A DNA stretch of 64,000 nucleotides from Stercorarius parasiticus (lineage: Eukaryota > Chordata > Aves > Charadriiformes > Stercorariidae), in NCBI GenBank assembly GCA_013396915.1, contig VWZL01003406.1, positions 189,078-253,077 of the forward strand, given 5' to 3'. The position numbers and the translations under genes were made by a program. Position 1 is the first letter of the stretch. Each line of letters starts with the position of its first letter. This document shows, in pieces, positions 11,046 to 21,600 of the stretch. The notes under the pieces were generated by a model. That model saw nothing but the letters and a program-made list of their open reading frames with translations. It did not search any database and was not told the origin of the DNA.

Positions 11046-12539
11046 TTACTTAGATAATCCAAAACTGAGGCTGTCCCAATAGTCAAAATGAAAAGGTTGG
11101 GGGTGGGAAGGGAGAAGGCAGAAAAAGGTTGAAATTATCTTTACATTCTTTATTTAGTCCCAGCACAGGAACTACCATTGCCTCACTCCTTTCCTAGCTT
11201 TCCCTCTCACATTTTTAGCACCACTTATCTTCAAACCTCATACCTTAACAATTAAGCTCTTTTTTTACCCCTTAACACTCACATTTCGCCACCTTGACAA
11301 CCCCCTTAACAGCCATCATAGAACTGGATTAACCTTATCTTAGGACATGCATCAATAGGAAACAGTGAATAAAACCAGGTAGGTTTACAGATGTATTGTT
11401 CGATGCATATATGTTTCTATTGATGTATATATTTACCTTTGCAAGGAGAATTCAGAGATGAAATGCAGATGAAAGATGACTTGATCATAGCTTACAAGAG
11501 CATTCACACAAAGAAAAGACGGGCAGTTAATCTAGCAAAGGAAACGTACCAAAGAGAAGATTGATGACTGGAGGCTTAAATCAGAAAAAGGAAATAAAAG
11601 GCAAATTATTAATGACGTTTGTGTGATCCACCACTGTAATGAGTTATCAGGGAAATGTATTATTATCCAGTTCTTAATATCTTCACATTATACCCCCTAA
11701 CTGGTTTTTGAGAAAATGGCCTCAATCTAGTTGTATCAGTTACTGGTAAAATCCAGGTATAACTGGTTGATATGTAAAATACTGTGATATGCAGAAGCCA
11801 ACTGAATGCATTCATAGTTAGAAAAAGAACAGAGAAAGTGTAATGTTAATTTTGTAATGAGTGGAGGAAAAAAAGCTAGTAAGTGATAGGTGATGTTGAG
11901 AAAGCTGAAATATTTCACTTTTTTACATCAGTCTTCATCAAAACGATAAATTGGAAGCATTTTATAGTATATTAATAACAGTAATTAGTATAAGGAAGCA
12001 CCTTATACTAATTAATAGTAAAAAAAAAGTGGTAAGGTATCAGCCTAGAACAGAGAAGGAAATGTTTATAGAATAACGTCTTCATTATGTATTTTCAAAA
12101 CTTTGGAAGTTGGTGAACTTCTTCCTGAGATATTTAAAGGAACATAGAATCATTCTCTTCGTGAAATCATCAAGGAGCAGTTAGGCACCAAAGACTGGAA
12201 AAGCATAAATGTAATGTTAGTAAACGTAGTTAAGTGTAGTGCTAATGGAAAAAACTAAAAAGCATGCAAAGGGGAACTAAGGAAATACAGTTAGCTTGTG
12301 CTTAGTTCTGAGGAAACTGTGAGAGAAATATTCCAGCAAACTATTTGCAAACATTCTGCAGAAGTAGGGCATATCATATACTTCAATGTCATAATATATG
12401 CTCATAAGAAGCTAGGAAGCTGAAGTCGATGTAATTGCTACACGATAGTTGCAAAACAAGTTGGATAATTGTAGCCAGACAGCAGTTAACATGATGAAAT
12501 TCAAAGAGTGTTTTGGGGGACATATAGAAGTCTATACTG
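11046..12539. other. Unannotated stretch with a perfect hairpin
   Basis: No gene recognised. Just after the LTR is a G-rich tract with three full G runs, one short of a canonical quadruplex. A 14-bp perfect hairpin lies at 11982-12014. Part of 12120-12540 may be the decayed upstream end of the CR1 that becomes recognisable at 12540. Confidence 0.5.
11982..12014. repeat. Perfect 14-bp inverted repeat, 5-nt loop
   Basis: TAATTAGTATAAGG (11982-11995), loop AAGCA, then the exact reverse complement CCTTATACTAATTA (12001-12014). This is the longest tight hairpin I found in the window. It is AT-rich, with G/C pairs next to the loop. Confidence 0.8.
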
Positions 12540-13230
12540 CGTTAGGATCTATTCAGTGACTTCATTAATGACATATATGGTGGGGCAGAGGATGCTTAAT
12601 GAATCTGCACTAAGGTAAGGGGGGTGGCATCCAAATTGCATGACAATGTGCAGATGACAAACTGGAAATTGGTGTAAGAGATTACGCTTGGCCAACAGCA
12701 GCCAAATATATATAAAGGGGACAGGATGGTAAGAAACTGCCTAAGCAGCAGATCTGCAGAAAAGGATACGAGAACTATAGGACATCAGAGTCTAAATGCC
12801 TGTTCATGGCTCTAATTATCATGGATGTAGCCATCATGAACAGAGCAGACTTGGTTACTGCAGTCCAAGAAAGATAGGAATTAACTGGATACAGCTTAGA
12901 GAAGGTCAACAGGGGTGGTCAGAGGTCCAGCAAACACAGGAAGACAAGACTGGACGTCTTTTTAACCTAAAGACAAAACTGAATGGAGACACAGGATAGG
13001 TTTTAATTACATTAAGTGCTGTGGAACAAGGGGAAAATAATTTATTCCTGCATTACAGTGGTGTACGGGACAAGAAGTAACAGGTTTCAGTTGCAGCAAA
13101 GAGTACAGGATATTAGGAAGGAATTGAGATGATAAGGACTGAGCTGATGGAACAGTAAACTAATGACCAGTAAACTAATGGAATCCTTGCTATTGGAATG
13201 ATTCACAGGCTAGGCAACACCCAGGTCTGG
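12540..13230 (+). mobile_element. Decayed CR1-like LINE, sense
   Basis: Old copy recognised by motif order. 'ATTCAGTGACTTCATTAATGAC' (about 12551) and 'GTGCAGATGACAAACTGG' (about 12648) correspond to the RT region around F/YADD. Then 'GGAAGACAAGACTGGACGTC', 'GGGACAAGAAGTAACAGG' and 'TTGCAGCAAAGAGTACAGGA' plus 'ATATTAGGAAGG' (about 12940-13125) match the order of CR1 ORF2 C-terminal sequence. All frames are broken. The small frame at 12796-12999 lies inside this relic. Boundaries are approximate. Confidence 0.55.
13153..13180. repeat. Tandem duplication, 15-bp unit
   Basis: CAGTAAACTAATGAC at 13153-13167 is followed directly by CAGTAAACTAATG at 13168-13180, a local slippage duplication within the CR1 relic. 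Confidence 0.8.
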
Positions 13231-13700
13231 GTAAAGCAGAAACTAATACTGCTGATATAAGTGATACTGTTATAGCCGATGTAACAATCCATGAAAAAGC
13301 CCACAGTACCTTGGAAGGTGATGTTATGTAGGTAGAGTCCCCTCACTTGCATTTGAGTTTATATAACAAGTGAAGGCTGTAGCCTTTGGCTGTAGCCAAA
13401 AAAGTGGCATTTTGTCAAACTTCTATAGCAGGTAAAGGATCATACCCGATATTCATATGACATTTCCAAAGAACAGGAACTTAAAAAAAAATACTTTAAA
13501 AAAAATCTATGGAATCATAATAAAAGACCTTGAAGAAAAGACACTTACAGAGATCAGTTTTCAGCCACATTTGCTAAAGCACTGGATTCACTCATCTGTA
13601 TTTTATTAACTGAAGATAACTTGATTTAAAACCAGCCACTTCATTAAAGAGCTGTCTTAGAATTGCTATTCAATAACGCAAGATTTCACAATTCTATTAT
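13231..13700. other. Unannotated AT-rich stretch
   Basis: No gene or transposon recognised between two CR1 pieces. Confidence 0.5.
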
Positions 13701-13762
13701 TATAGAATCACAGAATCTTTTAGGTTGGAAAAGACCTTTAAGATTGAGTCCAACCACATGGT
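13701..13762 (-). mobile_element. Short CR1 3' tail, antisense
   Basis: 'TATAGAATCACAGAATC...TTTTAGGTTGGAAAAGACC' followed by 'TTGAGTCCAACCA' is the reverse complement of the last about 60 bases of a CR1 element, including its octamer tail. It is one of the extreme 5' truncations CR1 often shows. Confidence 0.85.
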
Positions 13763-15189
13763 ATGCTTTCCTCTAAGTTTTTTGCTGAAGAATTGGAAGA
13801 CAAAGTTGTCTATGCACTAACTATTTGACACAAACCAATTCGGTATGATTAAAAAGATATTCCGTGGGTTTTTGCATTAAAAATGCAAATAAGATGAAAA
13901 AGGTGTGCAAAGGAGATTAAATGATGACCAAGTGATTTTTTTTCCAAGTACATACTTGACAATATAGCAAACTCAATTATTCCTCCCAAACCACATTTCA
14001 GGCTTATATTCACATAAAATCCACTGTCTAGTGCCCTCAATGGTTTTCAAAGTTGTTATTTACAGATTTTCAAGATGACAGCAGTGTAGCTATAACTTTT
14101 GCTGGACTTCAGTTCATTAGTCTGTTCCTCCCTATGGTAATTTCATTATGTCTTCAACCTGTGTTCTAACTCCCACTGCTACAATTAGACATGAAATTTA
14201 AAGCTACCAGATTGTAAAGTTATGCTACCTACTACGTACTACCCAAGGGTAATTTAACCATTAATTACTGGAGCACCAGCTAACATTCCTCCCTTCTAGT
14301 GAACAAGATCCTCGGTGCTCACAAACTTTCCTTCATCCCTAGGTGTATACTGTGTTGATTTGAGGCTGAATGTCCTCATTAATCTCACAATGAACAACAG
14401 GCCTTAAAAGCACTCTTTAAATTACTCGGTAATTTAAATGGAAATAAAATAAAATTTGGAGAGCTGGAATGAAAAACACCATGGAAAACCGCCATGGAGA
14501 GCAAGACCTCTGTGATTCTGGATGCTTTTATTTGGCTGCATCTGTCCATGGATGAAAAGCCTGAAGGGGCCCTATACTGAATAAACACAAACATAAATTC
14601 TGCTCTTGAATTCAGTGGGACTATATTAATGGAGCATAAATCTTTGAGGATTTTATCCTTTAACAGTCAAAGGTAGGGGAAATGAAAGTGAAGACCACTC
14701 ACTCATTCTGTTCCGATGCTGTTGTTAATCATCAATATGTTACACACATAAAGCTTGTGGAGAGAGGGGTTGAGGGGTGCTAGTGACTTGATTTTAACTA
14801 CTTTGTCATCTTGTGGGGTTCACAGTCCCTCCTGATCTATCTTAACCCTTTTGTTTAGTTTATAGACAGAAAGTCTAGGAACAGGTATCAGAAAACCCAG
14901 TGTCAGGGTGATCTGGAGGAAGTGATGAGGCAGAAAGGGAGGAACCTAAGTCTTATGTCTCTTAAGTGAGGTGCCTAACTCAGGACAGTGATCAGTAGTA
15001 ACTGGTTTCTATGCAAGATTCACAAGCGTAAACCTTCTCCTGGATTTAGTCATTTCAGCATCCATAAAGAAATTTAGGCTATCTTACAGGCACTGAAGTA
15101 CTACTTAAACAAAGAACCTAACACATTGCTTAGGCTTCTTTCCTTCTAAGATATTCTTTCCTGAAGAGTCTTTTCTTTTAAAGGATTTC

Positions 15190-15222
15190 TTGTGTGTGTA
15201 TATGTATATATTTATATATACA
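15190..15222. repeat. TG/TA microsatellite
   Basis: (TG)n passing into interrupted (TA)n, with low copy number and several interruptions. Confidence 0.7.
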
Positions 15223-15600
15223 TAGTTTTGTCAGTTTTGTTTTTTTATGTTGCACTACCACATTGGGCATCAGAGGACCTAGTGGAGCCCTTCTTTTACA
15301 GCATCCTGTAGTTCAGGGGAGAGAGGGGAGGAGACATGCACTCTTTTCAAGCTCACGGAATATCATGGTGAGTAGGGTTCAGCAATAGCTAAAACATTGG
15401 AGTGTGACCATTATAGTCACAAATCTAAAACCACAGTATGATATGAGCTGCTATGAAGAAAATGAACTCCATACCAGCCAAACCCAGTCCAACCAGTCAT
15501 GAAATTTTAGATTAGTTACTCCTGCTGTAATCACTGGCAGGGCAACACGGATATTTCCTACTTCAAGCATTACACTGATGCAAAATTTCTGGACTCTTAC

Positions 15601-15639
15601 TTTCTCTTTCTCTCCCTTTCTCCCTTTTTTTTTTTTTTT
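15601..15639 (+). repeat. Pyrimidine tract with terminal poly(T)
   Basis: 39 consecutive T/C bases ending in a run of 15 T. Confidence 0.8.
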
Positions 15640-16910
15640 AATATCCTCACAACTTAGCTTGGCATCCAAAGCCAGCAGAGGCTTATAATATATTGTTTGG
15701 ATGTTGATGATGATGCTGTAAACATGCTATTAAACCCATAGCAGACACAAAGCCTAGAGCCGTGTTATCTTGCCATTTTTTTCTGTGGCAATAACATTAG
15801 ATCTAATGTCTTCTATCTGAGGTGGTTTCTTTGCTTTTTGGTAGAAACAAAGTCTTCCATTTGTTTCAAGGTAATACATCTCTTCTACCAAAATCCCCCT
15901 TTCCCTACATCTTTTTTCCTTCCCTCTACTGTATACAGTATATACATAGTATATTTATTAAAACCCAAAACTATCCACAGGTCGATAGATTATGGATGTT
16001 TCATCATTCATATTAATAGGTCTTGATTTCATACAAAGGACAAAAATGTCAGGAAGTGGTAATGAGGACACTTCACCCCTGAACACACGAGAGGGGTGTC
16101 TGAAAAGAAGGTGAGGGTGAAAATCATTAGGCAGAGGAAAACCGAAAGCATTTCATGCTCTCCAGGTACTTCAGCTCAGGATGCCTTCTGTATTTATGGA
16201 CTGAACTGATTTGCCAAAGAAGGACTAAAGCATTTAACTGCAGGAAAGATAAATGCTTCTTTTCTTTACACTAGAAAAAGACTTAGAAAAGTACTAAGCA
16301 CGTAAGTTCCACTACACAGAACAACTCACTGACAGACTACCACAAAGCATCTAATTTTTCATAACGCAATTTACTACCTTGTGTTCCAATTCAGAAATTT
16401 TGTTCTGTCTAAATTTGAAGACTCCTGTACCAGGTCATTCATTCAGGTCAGTCTGTACTGGAATGTTACTTGTGAGAAATTTATTTTTCACTCTGTCCCG
16501 ATAGGACTGTTTTCTGTTTGACTGTCTATTAGCACTGACATTTTCTCTCTAAGGCTTTTTTCTTCTTTTAGCACTTTATTGGGAGAGTTTCATGGAGTTT
16601 CTACAGCTTTTATCTCAAGGAAAATGTTCTATTTTATTTTGTGGTTATTCTGCTGCTGACATTTGGTGACATTTTCTCTTCTTGTTGACAGTTTTGTATT
16701 TTGTTAAAGAGTAAGCTAGTCTAGTGAAGGTGTTTAATTTGCTTTGTCCAGCCTTTATCATATCCAGCAGATACACTACTCTTATTTCGTTCATGCATTA
16801 GCTTTCCTCTCTGATTGCTTCTTTTCTGCACATTGGTTTCCTCTATGCCCTCTGTGTGAAGTATCTTTTCTTTTGGGCAGCAGCTGAATATCTCTTTGCT
16901 GATAGCTTTA

Positions 16911-16941
16911 TTTTTTCTTTTCTTTTCTTTTTTTTTTTTTT
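16911..16941 (+). repeat. T/C tract with T14
   Basis: (TTTTC)n-like pyrimidine tract ending in 14 T. Confidence 0.8.
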
Positions 16942-16974
16942 AAATTATTCAGCATTGTAGCAGAACATTTTGTA

Positions 16975-17001
16975 CTTACTTACTTTAAAACTGTAAGTAA
17001 G
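16975..17001. repeat. Perfect 9-bp inverted repeat, 9-nt spacer
   Basis: CTTACTTAC at 16975-16983 and GTAAGTAAG at 16993-17001. Confidence 0.7.
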
Positions 17002-17857
17002 AAAATCTTGTAATGTTAAGATTTGGAAGTTCCTGTTGGAAAAGGTCAAACACAGCGTGTTTTTGTTTCTTCTGCTACCATGCCAGAGCTGAGTGATTAC
17101 TAATCTTTATAGGATACTTAATATGCTGACTGAAATTCAAGAAATTTTTTTCTGATAGCTGTTGCAAAGGTGAACTAGAAGAACGGACTCCTGTCCCAAA
17201 ATGGATGTGATTGTACCTAATGCTTCACTGCTGATGGCAGGAAATATAAAATACTACTGAAGAGATTTCAAGCAGAGATATATGATCTATCTCACAGTCA
17301 CCAGAGATGAAATACCTGCCAAGCTGCAAATAGCATTGTGTCTTACAGCCACAGGATCATAAACAACTGATGTTTATAACAGCATTTTTAAAAGCTGTTA
17401 AAGTCTGAGCACTAAACAATAAAAGTAATTGGCTAATTGCAGCTCAACTGTTGAAAATTAGAAGCTTTAAGGTTAAGTCTTCCAGAGGTGATATACTCTC
17501 TCTTCTTAATCAGTGTTAGATTTCAGAATGACTTTGGTGGGGAGAGAGAAGATGGCAATTTCAATTAGCAGTGCTAAGGAATAAAAGAAATGATGTTTTC
17601 TGAAAACAAAGGCTGTGTATACACACAGCTGTATTCTGGATCATGTCATTTAATTTTTAACCAATGGTATCATAGGTTTGCAGTTTCAGCTTTCACATTG
17701 AATGCAGAGCAAGAAGTGTCCTGCGATGTGCACTAGAGAGAAACAAAAAATCCAGAAAGGAACTGGATTTCCCATATGATTAAAATTTTACAAAATTTTC
17801 TATCTCTAACTTAGGCTGAAGCCAAACATTTTCAATGTTTTTTTCATAACTCTTTCC

Positions 17858-18601
17858 CGTGTGTGTTTTGGGTGTAGATGGCAAGGTGGTAGCCAGGAGG
17901 GCTGCAGGGGTGGCCTCTGTGGGAGGCGGCCAGGGTCTGTCTCATGCCACACACAGCCAGGTCCAATGGGCTCCAATGGACCCACCACAGGACACAGCTG
18001 AGCACATCAGCCAAGCTGGTGGCACCTCCATGAAAACATATTTTTAAAAAGGCATAAAATGCCAGACAGAGAGAGGAGGAAGGAAGAAAAAGTGCGAGAA
18101 ACAGCAGGGGGAAGACCAATGTCAGAGGAGGAGGAGATGCTTCGTGTCAGAGAAGATATCCCCTGCAGCTTGTGGAGGGTCCATGCTGGAGCAGAGAAGT
18201 GTGAGGAGGAAGGAGCAATAGAGAGAAACTGCCATGTACTGACCATAACCCCCTTACCCCCTGCGCCACTTGTGGCAGGGGTAGAAGAGTCAGGAACAAA
18301 AGAATGATGTTAAGCATGGGAAAGGGGGGCCAGTGGGGAAAGGTGTTGCTTTAACATTTGTCTTTTTATTCCTTCTACCCAAATTAGTAACTACATATTT
18401 ATTTCAATTAGCAATAGGTTAGGTTGATTTTTCCAAGTTGAGCCTTGGCTGAGTTTTGCTCGTGACAGTAACTGGTAAGCAATCTCTTTTCCTTTATCCC
18501 AATCCATGAGCTTTCTCCTTCTTGTTCTTCTTTTCTCCACTGTCCTGCTGAGCGAGCAGCCAGGTAGGTGTTTGGCTGTTAGCCAGGGCCAACCAAACGC
18601 A
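17858..18601 (+). mobile_element. Old solo LTR, same family as 55248-56375, internally shortened
   Basis: It aligns by eye to the LTR at 55248-56375 along most of its length. Matching blocks are the start (TGTGTTTTGGG...GGCAAGGTGGTAGCCAGG), 'CCTCCATGAAAACATATTT' (a TATA-like site near 18038), 'CATGCTGGAGCAG', 'GACCATAACCCCC' and the end 'AGCCAGGGCCAACCAAACGCA'. It is about 744 bp against 1128 bp and has only one of the seven GGAGCAG repeat units. The AATAAA signal present in the other copy is lost. Ends are TG...CA-like, but I see no convincing target duplication, so it is probably an older insertion. Short open frames inside (17844-18307, both strands) are by-products of the GC-rich LTR. Confidence 0.7.
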
Positions 18602-21600
18602 ATGTGCCATGAGAAACTCAGAATGCATTGCCTAGACTCACACAAAGTGTGATTTGAATGTTGGTTTCACACAAAAGTAAAACAAACTGAGCTATTTGTC
18701 TTTCTGACATATATGCACGCACAAATACTTTCACTCACATGTTCCCTTCATCCATGGATCTGACAATCATTTCTCAGTGAAGTCTCAAATCTTCATTTGA
18801 GCAACCAACAGTTTTTCTGTATTTAATAAAAATTCTTCAATTTCCTAAAATTGTGTAGTAGTTACACAGCATCTTTCCATGCTTATCACTTTACAACTCA
18901 GATAATAACGATAAAAACTGCAACATTTCTGCTTTCATCCATTTTGTGGAATACTGCAGTTTTAAGCAAGTGTAACTAAATTTTAAAACGTGTATGTGTC
19001 TGTCTCTCCTACTGTGGATTTACAGGTCTTAATAGGCTATGAAAATGGATTAGGAAATTTAGCTTGTTGGTCAGTACTTGGTCTCTGTTTCTTATTTCTG
19101 TTGTTTGCATGTTTTTTAAAGTCATTTCCCAAATTTTAATAATTTCTCTTTTTTTTACATATTTGGGGTTATTTTCCATGCTTTCTCAGTTCCGGGAATG
19201 CTAATAGCTCTGAAAATGACAGCACCCATCTGCCTTGTGCTCCTGTCTGTAGCACCAGCGGTAATACTGCATGGTTATCAGCATTGAAATAAACCTCACA
19301 GTAACCTTGTTCAATCAGATTTTGACACAGAAAACTGACACTGAAACAACACACAGTTTGGTTTTGACTTAAACAATAATTTCCAATAGAATGGATATTT
19401 TCTTACTTGTGTAATTTCACCTTTTGAGCAATAGCTTACCTTGCATGAAGCCACTAGCAACTGAAGAAGATACAGGTACCATCCCAGTCTCCTCTGCTGG
19501 TTGCCACCATTTCTGGCATACATAAAAGAAAACAATCTCTGTGCCACTGCTGAATACCTTTCTCCTTCCAGCAAGGTGAAAGTATAGGTTGAAGACGTCA
19601 TTTCTTGGGCCTTCCAGAACCGAAGCTACATTGCCATCTGACAGGAGGCTGAAAGCACCAGGAGATAAAAAAATCTGTCAGAAGTCAGGCTTCTACAATT
19701 TCATGAAGAGGCTAAGAGGTTATTGCCCAAGACCATCACAGGTTATTCCATTGACAATTTAACATGTATTTATTGTTGGGAAAAGTCAGATATTGATGAT
19801 CTGTCCCTATGATTTGTCCTCATATTATTTGTACATATGTATCATTAACGTATGTGTAGATGTAGTCATGTTACACAAGTTAAATTGCTATTCAACCCTC
19901 TCATCAAGAGGAGTGAGTGACTGCCATATAAATCTGTACTGATAAGCTGAATGCTTTCCTCCACATAAACATTTCTCTATACCTTCACATACATTCTCAC
20001 TCTGAAGATCCTCCCCTAAATAATGCTGTTTCCTATTTTTTTACTAGTCTGTGATACAAAGCTGCTCCTAGACACGTGATCCCGTGAAGTTCAACGACAC
20101 CAGAGATACCATGAAATGTCCAATGCTAGTATAAAAAAAAAACAAACTGCAGTAAAAAGGGACTTTGTAGAGATATTGTGAGGAAAAATTGATGACTGGA
20201 ATGTGCAATGTGCTATACACTCTCTTTAGCTTTAACTTTCTTCCTGTTTTCTTACAGGAAGTACAAATTATATCCCTGGCTACCATTTAAGTGACATTTT
20301 GCTGATCATATAGAGCTAGATTAAAAACTTATAAAGTGCACTTTTGGAGCAGGTTTAATTCAGGCTTGATCCATTTCAAGAAATTGCATTCTCTCACTAC
20401 AAATCATAATTTATAGTTTTTCCCATTAAACACTAAGGTTTCCACAACAGCTGCCTGCTTTTAATTGCACTGCCTTTTCCAAATTAAAGCATTATAAATT
20501 GCTTGTTTTCTGTTAATATATGTTTAAATTGATCTTTAATTCACCTTACTATATTTTTTAATATCAAATAAAAGCAAAAATACCAAAAAACTGTCCAATA
20601 TTTACATATTTTTTATGCTAAGGGTGGTTCTAGAAACAATCACAAGAATTTTCACCTTAAGGTACTGCTTAAAGTCTTTGTGCAGCTGTCAGAATTCAAT
20701 TGCCACAGGTAGTGGAATAAAAAAAAATATGTACAGAATTAATTTCTGTGATAATTCCAATAAAACTGGTGATGTTGGATTGGATGTAAGATTAACTTTT
20801 TTGAATGAAATATAGAATTAAATCTTTCCAAAATTACTTGCAATCTGGAGTAAAATTCTTTGAAGCCAAGTTGGTAGTTCAAAAGAGTAAAAGGTTTAAA
20901 TCTTTGCTGATTTACACTCTTACTACTTTACTCCTACTCTTTACACCAGTACTAATGTCTGACTCAATCCTGAGTGTGTTTACATCACTGCAATCTGAGG
21001 AATATGTTTATAACATCAGTTACATTGTTAGGGTTAAATGAACTTTAAAAAGTCAGATTCACACCATAAAAACAGTATAAATTTCATCCAGAGTTTCTTA
21101 ACTTCGGAGATTTATTATTAAAAAGACATAAAACTACCATTTGATACATCTCCTATAGAATAATATTTCCTAGCCCAGAGCTTCAATAGATTTATATTAC
21201 TTCTGTGGCACAAGAGAACTCATTTAAATTTCACTTCATGTCTAAAATCATCTATAAACTGTCATTAATTACAAGCATCAAATTTACATGTGTCTCCTCT
21301 ATCTCCTTGATGTTCCTCAATTGTAATCCAAAATAGCTATATCACTTTGATCAGATATGCTGGCCATCCAAAGCTTCTGGTGGGTTTGTTTTTTTTTTTG
21401 GTCTTTTTCTTGACCACCAAACTTCAAGTGAAGCAACGGTATGTTACAGTAAAGCTTATGTCAATAACTTATTCACCTGTTGTTGTATTAAGTGGGCATC
21501 TCATGGTCCAGCTGGAATTATTGTGCTTAAATGCAGAGTATAAGAATATCCTTGGGGTCATGTAAGACAATGGTCTGACATGCTTTTTTTGGCAGCAGCT

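Larger units (their letters stand above)
13763..17857. other. Unannotated stretch, simple repeats only
   Basis: No gene recognised. Contains a TG/TA microsatellite (15190-15222), a 39-base pyrimidine tract (15601-15639), a T/C tract ending in T14 (16911-16941) and a 9-bp inverted repeat (16975-17001). A GT-AG-bordered segment at about 15291-15366 is too short to judge. Confidence 0.5.
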
